From positions 1,426,001-1,490,000 of the forward strand of contig NZ_JACCBT010000001.1 of NCBI RefSeq assembly GCF_013409045.1: a DNA stretch of 64,000 bases, read 5' to 3'. The stretch is from Actinomadura citrea. Lineage in GTDB: Bacteria; Actinomycetota; Actinomycetes; Streptosporangiales; Streptosporangiaceae. Made by a program: the position numbers and the translations under genes. The notes below the pieces were generated by a model, which was not told the origin of the DNA, searched no databases, and saw nothing but the letters and a program-made list of their open reading frames with translations. This document shows, piece after piece, positions 17,410 to 25,369 of this stretch; the stretch's first letter is position 1; each line of letters opens with the position of its first letter.

Positions 17410-17434
17410 GGCCACCCCAGGCGCGAGGGTGGCC
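17410..17434. terminator. Bidirectional hairpin terminator
   Basis: GGCCACCC-N9-GGGTGGCC, an eight-base-pair stem followed on the plus strand by TTGTTCT. It lies between the convergent DUF397 gene and Ser/Thr kinase gene and can end both transcripts. Confidence 0.75.
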
Positions 17435-17446
17435 TTGTTCTGTGGG

Positions 17447-19279
17447 TCAGCCGCAGTTGCCGTAGGGGGCGGTACTGCCGTTGCCGCCGAAGCGGACGCA
17501 CGCGCCGGGCGCGTTCACGTACACCGGCCCCGCGTACCAGGCGAACGAGCCGCTGTCGCTGATGGCGCCTCCGCCCTTCTTCTGGATCCAGGTGGAGACC
17601 GGCGACTTCGTGCCGACGTGCTTCGACTTGATGGTGACGGCGCAGTTGTACTTGGTCGAGTTGCTGTAGAGCAGGTAGGCGACGCCGCCGGACACGCCCA
17701 TGGAGCGCAGCACGTAGTACCCGCTTCCCTTGCCGCCGCTGTTGCACGCGGACTGCGGCGTGTACTTGTTGGGCGGTTCCTTGGGAGGCGTCGAACTGCC
17801 CCCGCCCCCGCCGGTGCCTCGCGTGGGTGTCGATCCACCGGGCTGCTGCGGCGAACCCGGCTTCGGGGAGGCGCCGGGGCTCGCGGGGCTTCCGCTCTTT
17901 CCAGGCTTCGGCTGCCCGGGTCTGGTCGTCGTCGGGCTCTGGGGGCCGCCGGCCGCACCGTTCGCGGAGCCCGAGTCGCCCCCTGCGCCCTGGTTCTCGT
18001 CGGACGCCGACACAGACCGGCCCTTGTCGCCGCTCGGCCTTGTCGCGGCCCACGCGGCGCCGCCCGCGATGACCAACACCACCGCCACGGCCGCCGCCAG
18101 CGGTATGGCGAGGCGCCCGCGTCCCCTGCCGTCCGACCCGTGGTCGCTGGACGGCCCCGGAGGAAGCGGTGGCGGCATCCCGGGGGCGCCGTGGACGTGG
18201 CCGCCCGGAGGCGGCGCGCCCTCGGCGAACGGGCGCGGCTGCGGAGCCGTCCCATGCCCGACGCCGGAGGGGTCCGTGGCGTGCTCGGGGGGCGGCGCCG
18301 CACCGGCCATGGCGGACGGTGCGGCGTACGGGTCCGTCGAACCGCGCGGCGCCGACGCTTGCGTGGGAGCGGGGATCTCGGCGGGAAGCCCCGGGACGGC
18401 CGGCAGAGGCGGAACGGAGGACACGGGCGAGGCCGCGCCGCTGGCCGCGCCGACCAGCCGCTCCTGGGCCTCGCGAGCGGTCGGGCGCTGCGCGGACTCC
18501 TTGGCCAGGCACGCGAGGACGAGTTCGCGCATCGGGCTCGGCAGGTCGCCCACATCAGGCTCGCCCGTCAGGATCCGCTGCATGACCGTGGCCATCTCGT
18601 CGTTGCCGAACGCGGGACGTCCCGTCGCGGCGAACGTCATGGTCGTGCCCCAGGCGAACATGTCGGCGGCCGGGCCGACCTGGTCGCCGGCGAAGTGCTC
18701 CGGGGCCATGTAGGCGGGAGTGCCGACGTTCTGCGTCTCACCGGCGGCGCCCAGTGCGCGCGCCACGCCGAAGTCGATGACGCGCGGGCCGTCCGGTCCC
18801 ATCATGACGTTGCGCGGTTTGAAGTCGCGGTGCACGATCCCGGCCTGGTGGATCGCCGTGAGCGCGGTGAGGGTGCCCACCGCGAGCCGCTCCAGGGCGC
18901 CGCCCCTGCGCGGGCCTTCCGCCCGCACGAGGTGGAACAGCGACAGGCCGGGCACGTACTCGCTGACGATGTAGGGCTGGTTGCCCGCCACGTCGGCGTC
19001 CAGGACCTGCGCGGTGCAGAAGCGCGCGACGCGCTTGGCGACCTCCAGTTCGCGGACGAACCGGGCGCGGGCGGACTCGTCCCCCGCGAGCCTGCCGTGC
19101 AGCAGCTTGATCGCGACATGCTCGTCGGCGCGGACGGCTCCGGCTCCGCCTCGCGGACGCCCCAGGAAGACGGCGCCCTGCCCGCCTTCGCCGAGGCGGC
19201 CCAGGATCTCGTACCCCCCGAGCTCGTCCGGGTCCCCCGACTTCAGCGGATGGGCATCCGGCATCGTCCTGTCCGTCAC
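17447..19279 (-). CDS. Receptor-like Ser/Thr protein kinase (PknB type)
   Basis: About 610 residues. The kinase domain (23-285) keeps every key motif: glycine loop GRLGEGGQGAVFLG (27-40), Lys58, HRDFKPRN (150-157) and DFG (169-171). A Pro-rich linker follows, then one transmembrane helix (LAIPLAAAVAVVLVIAGGAA). The Ser/Pro/Gly-rich extracellular region ends in a small domain of about 95 residues with three cysteines, carrying YVLRSMGVSGGVAYLLYSN. That sensor domain is not a PASTA repeat and I do not recognise it. The GTG at 19279 (GGGGAGA upstream) and the ATG at 19264 are both possible. Targets are unknown. Confidence 0.93.
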   Translation of the reverse strand: MTDRTMPDAHPLKSGDPDELGGYEILGRLGEGGQGAVFLGRPRGGAGAVRADEHVAIKLLHGRLAGDESARARFVRELEVAKRVARFCTAQVLDADVAGNQPYIVSEYVPGLSLFHLVRAEGPRRGGALERLAVGTLTALTAIHQAGIVHRDFKPRNVMMGPDGPRVIDFGVARALGAAGETQNVGTPAYMAPEHFAGDQVGPAADMFAWGTTMTFAATGRPAFGNDEMATVMQRILTGEPDVGDLPSPMRELVLACLAKESAQRPTAREAQERLVGAASGAASPVSSVPPLPAVPGLPAEIPAPTQASAPRGSTDPYAAPSAMAGAAPPPEHATDPSGVGHGTAPQPRPFAEGAPPPGGHVHGAPGMPPPLPPGPSSDHGSDGRGRGRLAIPLAAAVAVVLVIAGGAAWAATRPSGDKGRSVSASDENQGAGGDSGSANGAAGGPQSPTTTRPGQPKPGKSGSPASPGASPKPGSPQQPGGSTPTRGTGGGGGSSTPPKEPPNKYTPQSACNSGGKGSGYYVLRSMGVSGGVAYLLYSNSTKYNCAVTIKSKHVGTKSPVSTWIQKKGGGAISDSGSFAWYAGPVYVNAPGACVRFGGNGSTAPYGNCG

Positions 19280-19397
19280 GCCACTCTCTCCCCGTCGTTC
19301 CGCCTCGTCCCAGGACCGTTCCGCAAGACTATGACCAACGAGGGTATGCGCTCGGCAAAGCGGATGATCAGGCGGTGGTGGCCGCGGCCACCTAATG

Positions 19398-19420
19398 GGA
19401 CTATAGTCCGGTTGTATATC
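19398..19420. promoter_or_regulatory. Palindrome plus shared promoter element upstream of TetR gene
   Basis: GGACTATAGTCC (19398-19409) is a perfect 12-bp palindrome. It is directly followed by GGTTGTATATC (19410-19420). The same 11-mer recurs exactly at 20539-20549, inside the PadR operator. It is probably the operator and -10 region of the TetR gene that starts at 19437. Confidence 0.6.
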
Positions 19421-19436
19421 AGGGGAGGAGGCGACG

Positions 19437-20072
19437 ATGGACCGTCGCCCGGCCGGTACGAGGCGCGTCGATCTGGAGTTGATGCGGACCCCGCCGCCCA
19501 AGGAGCGAGCCGACGCGGCACGCAACCGCGCGAAGGTGCTGGACGCCGCCGCCGCGCTCTTCGCCCGGCACGGAGTGGAGGCGGTCTCGATGGACGCCGT
19601 CGCCGCCGAGGCGGGCGTCGGCAAGGGCACGCTCTTCCGCCGGTTCGGCGACAAGGCGGGCCTCGCCGTGGCGCTCCTGAACGAACGCGAACGCGGGCTC
19701 CAGGACGCGATCCTGTCCGGCCCGTCTCCGCTGGGCCCGGGTGAGGACGGCGCGGTCGTGCCGCCGTCCGAGCGGCTGCACGCCTTCGCCGACGCCTACC
19801 TGAACTACGCGCTCGACCATCTGTCGCTGGTGCGCATGTCCGAGACCGCTTCGCCGGGGGCGCGGTACCGGATCGGCGCCTACGGCTTCTGGCACCGGCA
19901 CCTGACGATCCTGCTCGACCAGCGCGGTGACGCCGTCCCGGACGGTGAGGCGGCCGCGCACGCGCTCCTGGCCGTCCTCGGCGCGGAGCACCTCACCGCG
20001 ATGGTGGAGAGCGTGGGCCGGGAACGCACCCGCGCCACCGTCCACAAGTTCTTCGACCTCGCCCGCGCCTAG
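19437..20072 (+). CDS. TetR/AcrR family regulator
   Basis: 211 residues. The helix-turn-helix is MDAVAAEAGVGKGTLFRRFG in a standard N-terminal DNA-binding domain (about 24-75). The C-terminal ligand domain contains YRIGAYGFWHRHLTILLDQ, which resembles regulators of the SACE-type clade. The ATG at 19437 follows GGGGAGGAGG. Seventeen bases separate the start from the operator-like palindrome, so the protein most likely represses itself. A strong terminator hairpin (20133-20160) follows. The PadR operator 0.5 kb downstream shares an exact 11-mer with its promoter, so the two may be co-regulated. Confidence 0.9.
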   Translation: MDRRPAGTRRVDLELMRTPPPKERADAARNRAKVLDAAAALFARHGVEAVSMDAVAAEAGVGKGTLFRRFGDKAGLAVALLNERERGLQDAILSGPSPLGPGEDGAVVPPSERLHAFADAYLNYALDHLSLVRMSETASPGARYRIGAYGFWHRHLTILLDQRGDAVPDGEAAAHALLAVLGAEHLTAMVESVGRERTRATVHKFFDLARA

Positions 20073-20132
20073 TCCGGCACGGCCCGCGCCCGGCCGAACG
20101 TGGGGCGGGCCCGGGTATGGCGCAGAAAGCAC

Positions 20133-20160
20133 GAAAGCCCCCGCGGATGCGGGGGCTTTC
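20133..20160 (+). terminator. Strong hairpin terminator after TetR gene
   Basis: GAAAGCCCCCGC-GGAT-GCGGGGGCTTTC: a perfect 12-bp stem with a four-base loop, ending in TTTC. Confidence 0.9.
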
Positions 20161-20196
20161 TCATGCCTGACCGGAGGTGCGGCCGGGCTGGGAGCG

Positions 20197-20379
20197 TCAG
20201 GCCGGGTCGGGTGTCCGCCGACGGCGGCGGGTGTCCGCCCGGCCCGCCGCGTTGCCCGGTGGACCCTCCGGGGCATGGTTGCGTTCCAACTGCGCGGCGA
20301 CCGCGAGGGCGCGGAGCGACGTGGTTCTCACCTGTTTGCGCTCACCGGTGGAACGGGTGCGGGGAATGCTGCTCGGCAC
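20197..20379 (-). CDS. Small basic ORF behind a SigR-type promoter
   Basis: 60 residues, strongly basic, not recognised. The N-terminal half could form a helix (TSLRALAVAAQLERNH); the C-terminal third is Gly/Ala/Arg-rich and probably disordered (includes RRRRRTPDP). The GTG at 20379 has an excellent ribosome site (GGAGGAG four bases upstream). About 66 bases upstream stands a SigR-consensus promoter (20445-20470) on the same strand. These two signals, rather than codon bias, are the reason to call it. It could instead be the start of a small regulatory RNA. Nothing else is encoded on this strand before the kinase gene. Confidence 0.45.
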   Translation of the reverse strand: MPSSIPRTRSTGERKQVRTTSLRALAVAAQLERNHAPEGPPGNAAGRADTRRRRRTPDPA

Positions 20380-20444
20380 GGTTCTCCTCCATAGGTCACT
20401 GACATGGGTGCCACCCGGCTGGCGGGCTCTCGCACGGTAGTTGC

Positions 20445-20470
20445 AACCGCAAGATCCTTCCGGCTATTCC
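20445..20470 (-). promoter_or_regulatory. SigR-consensus promoter
   Basis: On the minus strand GGAAT (20466-20470) and GTT (20445-20447) are separated by exactly 18 bases, and the -10 context is CGGTTG. This is the Streptomyces SigR consensus GGAAT-N18-GTT. Transcription would start near 20437 and read into the small ORF starting at 20379. A SigR-like factor is encoded at 185-811. Confidence 0.65.
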
Positions 20471-20533
20471 GAGTGATCGTTCCGTTTAGCGGGCGACCGG
20501 ATCCGGCCCCGCTTCAAGGGACTCGTGGTGGCT

Positions 20534-20558
20534 ATCTAGGTTGTATATCTAACTAGAT
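20534..20558. promoter_or_regulatory. PadR-type operator
   Basis: ATCTAG-N13-CTAGAT, with perfect six-base arms, lies in the promoter region of the PadR gene. The spacer contains GGTTGTATATC (20539-20549), identical to the element in the TetR promoter at 19410-19420. Confidence 0.55.
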
Positions 20559-20606
20559 TGCCGTACGGTTTAGCTCGCTCGGCCAACTAGCCAGAGGGAG
20601 CGAACC

Positions 20607-20669
20607 ATGAAGATCACGCCTGACGCCGCGGCCGGCCCCGGCCGCCCGCCGGCGCGTGGCGGGCGATGA
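20607..20669 (+). CDS. 20-codon leader ORF overlapping PadR gene
   Basis: An ATG at 20607 with GAGGGAG four to five bases upstream opens a 20-codon frame. It ends in TGA at 20667-20669, overlapping the PadR ATG at 20666 (ATGA). The PadR start has no clear ribosome site of its own, so translation is probably passed on from this leader. The peptide is Ala/Gly/Pro/Arg-rich and likely has no function of its own. Confidence 0.5.
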   Translation: MKITPDAAAGPGRPPARGGR

Positions 20670-21013
20670 CCGCCGTGCCCGCCGACCGCCGCGCCAGCTG
20701 GCTCAAGGGCGTCCTCGACCTGCTGGTCCTCGCCAGCCTGACCGGGGGCGAGAGCTACGGCTACGAGATCGCCAAGACGCTCGCCGACGCGGGCCTCGGG
20801 CAGATCAAGGGCGGGACCCTGTATCCCGTCCTCAACCGCCTGGAAGAGGCCGGGCTGGTCTCGGCGGAGTTCCGCGCCGCCGACCGCGGCCCCGGCCGCC
20901 GCTACTACCACCTCACCGACGTGGGCCGCGTGACTCTCGCCGAGCAGAGCGGCCTGTGGCTCGACTTCGACGAGTCCGTGCGAACCATGCTCACCGAGGG
21001 AGCAGGACGATGA
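20666..21013 (+). CDS. PadR family transcriptional regulator
   Basis: 115 residues with the PadR winged helix: LKGVLDLLVLASLTGGESYG, then YEIAKTLADAGL, GGTLYPVLNRLEEAGLVSAE, and the wing ending RYYHLTDVGR. PadR proteins repress neighbouring membrane or transport genes. Start at 20666, coupled to the leader ORF described above. The stop overlaps the ATG of the next gene by four bases, forming a two-gene operon with the HAAS-like membrane protein. The operator at 20534-20558 suggests autoregulation. Confidence 0.93.
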   Translation: MTAVPADRRASWLKGVLDLLVLASLTGGESYGYEIAKTLADAGLGQIKGGTLYPVLNRLEEAGLVSAEFRAADRGPGRRYYHLTDVGRVTLAEQSGLWLDFDESVRTMLTEGAGR

Positions 21014-21747
21014 CGAACCCCTACTTCGACGAGCTGGCGGAGCGGCTGCGCGCCCGCGGCCTCCCCGAGGAGGAGGTGTCCCGCACCGTCGACGACCTCG
21101 CCGCCTTCGTGGCCGAGTCCGGCACCGACCCCGTGCAGGAGTTCGGCACGCCCGAGGCGTTCGCCCCCCAGGTCGCCCCGGACGAGGCGCGGGCGGACGT
21201 CCGCACCGGCCCCGTCCCGCCGGACGAGGCCGGGACCTGGAAGTGGAGGGCCGACGCCTTCCACGAGCGCGAGGTCCTCAACCGCTACGGCGAGGAGGGC
21301 TGGGAGGTGGAACGGGTCGACAACACGGGCCGCTTCGTCAGCCACCGCGACCCGGACGGCCCGCAGCGCTGGGAGTACCGCCGCGAAACCGTCCTGCCGG
21401 GCCGCCGCAACGCCGTCATCGGCCGTCTCGCGCCGGACGGCTGGGAGCCCTGCGGCACCTGGGTCTGCTTCGAGTACTTCAAGCGGCCCAAGGCGGCCTC
21501 CCTCGGCCCCGAGGCGGAACTCCACGCCGTCCCCGGGACGCCGTCGGGCCGCAATTTCTGGAGCAGGCGCTTCTACACCTTCGTCGCCGGCTACGGCCTC
21601 TTCATCGCCGCCGTCTGCGGCGCCTGGATCGCCTTCGCCCCGGACGGCTCGGGCACCGGCCTCCTCATCGGCCTCCTCCTGGGCGCCCTGATCGTCATGG
21701 GCCTGATCGCGGCCCGCGTCTGGCTCGACCGCGGCCGCGCCTCCTGA
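21010..21747 (+). CDS. HAAS/DUF1700-like membrane protein paired with PadR
   Basis: 245 residues. The N-terminal 60 residues (YFDELAERLRARGLPEEEVS onward, with EFGTPEAFAPQV) resemble the helical HAAS domain commonly encoded after PadR regulators. A central domain contains a paired pattern, YGEEGWEVERVDNTGRFV and LAPDGWEPCGTWVCFEYFK, like DUF2812 proteins. Two transmembrane helices (about residues 180-205 and 208-230) end the protein. The start overlaps the PadR stop (ATGA). It is probably the membrane partner or effector controlled by PadR. The exact role is unknown. Confidence 0.85.
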   Translation: MTNPYFDELAERLRARGLPEEEVSRTVDDLAAFVAESGTDPVQEFGTPEAFAPQVAPDEARADVRTGPVPPDEAGTWKWRADAFHEREVLNRYGEEGWEVERVDNTGRFVSHRDPDGPQRWEYRRETVLPGRRNAVIGRLAPDGWEPCGTWVCFEYFKRPKAASLGPEAELHAVPGTPSGRNFWSRRFYTFVAGYGLFIAAVCGAWIAFAPDGSGTGLLIGLLLGALIVMGLIAARVWLDRGRAS

Positions 21748-21988
21748 CGAAGCCCCCCGCCGGGACGCACGCTCCACGGTGGCTGAAACTTTCCTCCCTT
21801 TTCACGTCTCGTATCATCTGTCCCTTTGTTCTCGCTGGCGGGCGGGGCCGTCCGAACCGCTCAGCTGGGTAGGTATCCCAGGATCCGGTTCGCCCACGGG
21901 TTCGTCCCGCCGTGAGCGGCTCAGCGTGGAGCCCAGGAGGCCGTCGGGCGCGGCCGGACGCGCCCCGAACCACTCCTGGGAGACACAC

Positions 21989-24900
21989 GTGATCAGTAAG
22001 CTGCTCGTCGCCAACCGTGGCGAGATCGCCGTGCGCGCCTTCCGTGCGGCGTACGAACTCGGCATCGCCAGCGTCGCCGTGTACGCGCACGAGGACCGCC
22101 TGTCCCTGCACCGGCAGAAGGCGGACGAGGCGTACGAGATCGGGGAGCACGGCCATCCCGTCCGCGCCTACCTGGACGTGGACGGGATCGTGGAGACGGC
22201 GCTGCGGGTCGGCGCCGACGCCGTCTATCCGGGCTACGGCTTCCTGTCGGAGAGCCCCGAGCTGGCGGCGGCGTGCGAGCGCGCCGGGATCAAGTTCGTC
22301 GGACCTCCGTCGCGGGTGCTGAACCTGGCGGGCAACAAGATCGAGGCGGTCGCGGCGGCGCGGCGCGCGGGCCTGCCGGTGCTGCGTTCGACGACGCCCG
22401 AGCCGGGACGGGAGCTGGAGGCGGCCGACGAGGTCGGATTCCCGCTGTTCGTGAAGGCCGCGGCGGGCGGCGGCGGGCGCGGGCTGCGCCGCGTCGACCA
22501 CCGCGAGGAGTTGGAGGCCGCCGTGGACACGGCGCGCCGCGAGGCCGAGAGCGCGTTCGGCGACCCGACGGTGTTCCTGGAGCAGGCGGTGGACCGTCCC
22601 CGCCACATCGAGGTGCAGGTCCTCGCGGACGGCGCCGGGCACATCGTCCACCTGCGCGAGCGCGACTGCTCGGTGCAGCGCCGCCACCAGAAGGTCGTCG
22701 AGATCGCGCCCGCGCCCGGGCTGGACCCGGAGACGACCCGGCGGCTCTGCGAGGACGCGGTCAGGTTCGCCCAGGAGATCGGCTACGAGAACGCGGGCAC
22801 GGTCGAGTTCCTCGTGGACGACCGCGGCGAGCACGTCTTCATCGAGATGAACCCCCGCATCCAGGTCGAGCACACCGTCACCGAGGAGGTCACGGGCGTC
22901 GACCTGGTGCAGAGCCAGCTGCGCATCGCGGGCGGCGAGACGCTCGCCGCCCTCGGCATCGCGCAGGACGAGGTCGCCGTGAGCGGGTTCGCCGTGCAGT
23001 GCCGCATCACGACCGAGGACCCGGCGAACGGCTTCCGGCCCGACACCGGGAAGATCTCGGCGTACCGGTCCCCGGGCGGCGCCGGGGTGCGGCTCGACAC
23101 GGGAACGGCCTACGGCGGCGCGATCGTGTCGCCGCACTTCGACTCGCTGCTGGTGAAGCTGACGTGCCGCGGCCGGACGTTCGAGGACGCGGTGCGGAGG
23201 GCGCGCCGGGCCGTCGCCGAGTTCCGCATCAGGGGCGTCGCCTCCAACATCCCGTTCCTCCAGGCGCTGCTGGACGAGCCCGACTTCCGCGCGGGCGGCG
23301 TCACCACGTCCTACATCGCCGAACATCCCGCCCTGCTCACGGCCCGTTCCAGCGGCGACCGTGCGACGCGGCTCGTCCGGTACCTGGCGGACGTCACGGT
23401 CAACAAGCCGCACGGCGAGGCGCCCACCGACCTGGACCCGGCGACGAAGCTGCCGCCGCTCGACCTCGACGGGCCGTTCCCAGAGGGGTCGCGAGACCGG
23501 CTGCTGGCGCTCGGCGCGCGCGCGTTCGCCGAGCAACTCCGGAACCAGGACGCCCTGGCCGTCACTGACACGACGTTCCGCGACGCGCATCAGTCGCTCC
23601 TCGCTACGCGAGTACGCACCTACGACCTGCTGTCAGCCGCGCCCTACCTCGCCCGGATGACGCCGCAGCTTCTCTCTGTCGAGGCGTGGGGCGGGGCAAC
23701 GTACGACGTCGCGCTCCGGTTCCTGGGCGAGTCGCCCTGGGACAGGCTGGCCGCGATCCGCGAGGCGGCGCCCAACCTGTGCATCCAGATGCTTCTGCGT
23801 GGTCGCAATACCGTGGGCTACACGCCGTACCCCGATTCGGTGGCTCGGGCCTTCGTCAAGGAGGCGGCCAGTACGGGAGTCGACATCTTCCGTGTGTTCG
23901 ACGCCCTGAACGACGTGGACCGCATGCGTCCGGCCATCGACGCGGCCCTCCAGACTCACGCGCTAGTGGAGGGCACGCTCTGCTACACCGGCGACCTGTC
24001 CTCCCCGGACGAAAGGCTCTACACGCTCGACTACTACCTGCGTCTGGCGGAGGAACTCGTCAACGCGGGAGTCCACGTCCTCTGCGTCAAGGACATGGCC
24101 GGCCTGCTCCGGGCGCCCGCGGCGCGCACCCTCGTCAGGGCCCTCCGTGAGCGGTTCGACCTGCCCGTTCACCTGCACACCCACGACACGGCCGGCGGGC
24201 AGATCGGCACCTACATCGCCGCCATCGAAGCGGGCGTCGACGCCGTCGACGGCGCCGCCGCGCCGCTCTCGGGCACCACGAGCCAGCCGCCGCTCCAGGC
24301 GATCGTGGCCGCGACCGACTTCACCGAGCACGCCACCGGGATCGACCTGGACGCGCTCACCGTCATGGAGCCGTACTGGGAGGCCGTCCGGAGGCTCTAC
24401 GCGCCGTTCGAGATGGGGCTCCCGTCGCCGACCGGACGCGTCTACCGGCACGAGATCCCGGGCGGGCAGCTGTCCAACCTGCGGCAGCAGGCCGTCGCCC
24501 TCGGCCTCGGCGACCGCTTCGAGGAGATCGAGCGCCTCTACGCCGCCGCGGACGCCATCCTCGGGCGGCTCGTGAAGGTCACCCCGTCCAGCAAGGTCGT
24601 GGGGGACCTGGCCCTGCACCTCGTCGCGGCGGGCGCCGACCCGGACGACTTCGCCGAGAACCCCGACCGCTACGACATCCCCGACAGCGTCATCGGGTTC
24701 CTGAGCGGCGAACTGGGCGACCCGCCCGGCGGCTGGCCCGAGCCGTTCCGCACCAAGGCCCTCGCGGGACGCCAGCACACGCCCGCCCGGGCCGAACTGG
24801 ACGGCGCCGAAGAGAAGGCCCTGGCCGGTCCTGAGGTTCGCGACACGCTCGACCGCCTGCTCTTCCCGGGCCCGGCGAAGGACTACCGCGAAGCCCGCGC

Positions 24901-25369
24901 CGCCTACGGCGACCTCTCCGTCCTGCCGACCGGCCCGTTCCTGTACGGGCTCCGCGCGGGGCACGAGGTGGCGTTCGACCTCGAACCCGGCGTCCGCGTC
25001 CTGGCCGGTCTGGAGGCCGTCGGCGACGTCGACGAGGCGGGCGTCCGGCAGGTCATCTGCTCGGTGAACGGCCAGCTCCGCACGCTCTCCGTCCGCGACA
25101 AGTCCGTCAAGTCCGACGCGCCGCCGGTCGAGCGCGCCGACCCCGCCGAGCCCGGCCACGTCGCCGCCCCGTTCGACGGATCGGTGACGCTGCGGGCGGC
25201 CAAGGGCGACGAGGTCGCCGCGGGAGACGTGGTCGCCACCATCGAGGCCATGAAGATGGAGGCCGCGATCACGGCACCGGTCGCGGGCACCGTCGCCCGG
25301 CTGGCCGTCCCGGAGGCGACGCCCGTCCAGGCGGGCGACCTCCTCCTGGTCATCCAGGACGGCGCCTAG
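21989..25369 (+). CDS. pyc: Pyruvate carboxylase
   Basis: Anaplerotic biotin enzyme converting pyruvate, bicarbonate and ATP to oxaloacetate. The single chain has 1126 residues, the normal length. Biotin carboxylase spans residues 1-450 (SKLLVANRGEIAVRAFRAA; the ATP-grasp region with KAAAGGGGRGLRRV). The carboxyltransferase barrel starts near 523 (DTTFRDAHQS at 527-536; FRVFDALNDV; VKDMAGLLRAPAAR). The biotinyl domain has EAMKMEA with biotin-accepting Lys1089. The GTG at 21989 has GGGAG seven bases upstream. Codon usage relaxes noticeably between about 23567 and 23975. It converges on a TetR gene, and the two stop codons overlap. Confidence 0.97.
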   Translation: MISKLLVANRGEIAVRAFRAAYELGIASVAVYAHEDRLSLHRQKADEAYEIGEHGHPVRAYLDVDGIVETALRVGADAVYPGYGFLSESPELAAACERAGIKFVGPPSRVLNLAGNKIEAVAAARRAGLPVLRSTTPEPGRELEAADEVGFPLFVKAAAGGGGRGLRRVDHREELEAAVDTARREAESAFGDPTVFLEQAVDRPRHIEVQVLADGAGHIVHLRERDCSVQRRHQKVVEIAPAPGLDPETTRRLCEDAVRFAQEIGYENAGTVEFLVDDRGEHVFIEMNPRIQVEHTVTEEVTGVDLVQSQLRIAGGETLAALGIAQDEVAVSGFAVQCRITTEDPANGFRPDTGKISAYRSPGGAGVRLDTGTAYGGAIVSPHFDSLLVKLTCRGRTFEDAVRRARRAVAEFRIRGVASNIPFLQALLDEPDFRAGGVTTSYIAEHPALLTARSSGDRATRLVRYLADVTVNKPHGEAPTDLDPATKLPPLDLDGPFPEGSRDRLLALGARAFAEQLRNQDALAVTDTTFRDAHQSLLATRVRTYDLLSAAPYLARMTPQLLSVEAWGGATYDVALRFLGESPWDRLAAIREAAPNLCIQMLLRGRNTVGYTPYPDSVARAFVKEAASTGVDIFRVFDALNDVDRMRPAIDAALQTHALVEGTLCYTGDLSSPDERLYTLDYYLRLAEELVNAGVHVLCVKDMAGLLRAPAARTLVRALRERFDLPVHLHTHDTAGGQIGTYIAAIEAGVDAVDGAAAPLSGTTSQPPLQAIVAATDFTEHATGIDLDALTVMEPYWEAVRRLYAPFEMGLPSPTGRVYRHEIPGGQLSNLRQQAVALGLGDRFEEIERLYAAADAILGRLVKVTPSSKVVGDLALHLVAAGADPDDFAENPDRYDIPDSVIGFLSGELGDPPGGWPEPFRTKALAGRQHTPARAELDGAEEKALAGPEVRDTLDRLLFPGPAKDYREARAAYGDLSVLPTGPFLYGLRAGHEVAFDLEPGVRVLAGLEAVGDVDEAGVRQVICSVNGQLRTLSVRDKSVKSDAPPVERADPAEPGHVAAPFDGSVTLRAAKGDEVAAGDVVATIEAMKMEAAITAPVAGTVARLAVPEATPVQAGDLLLVIQDGA

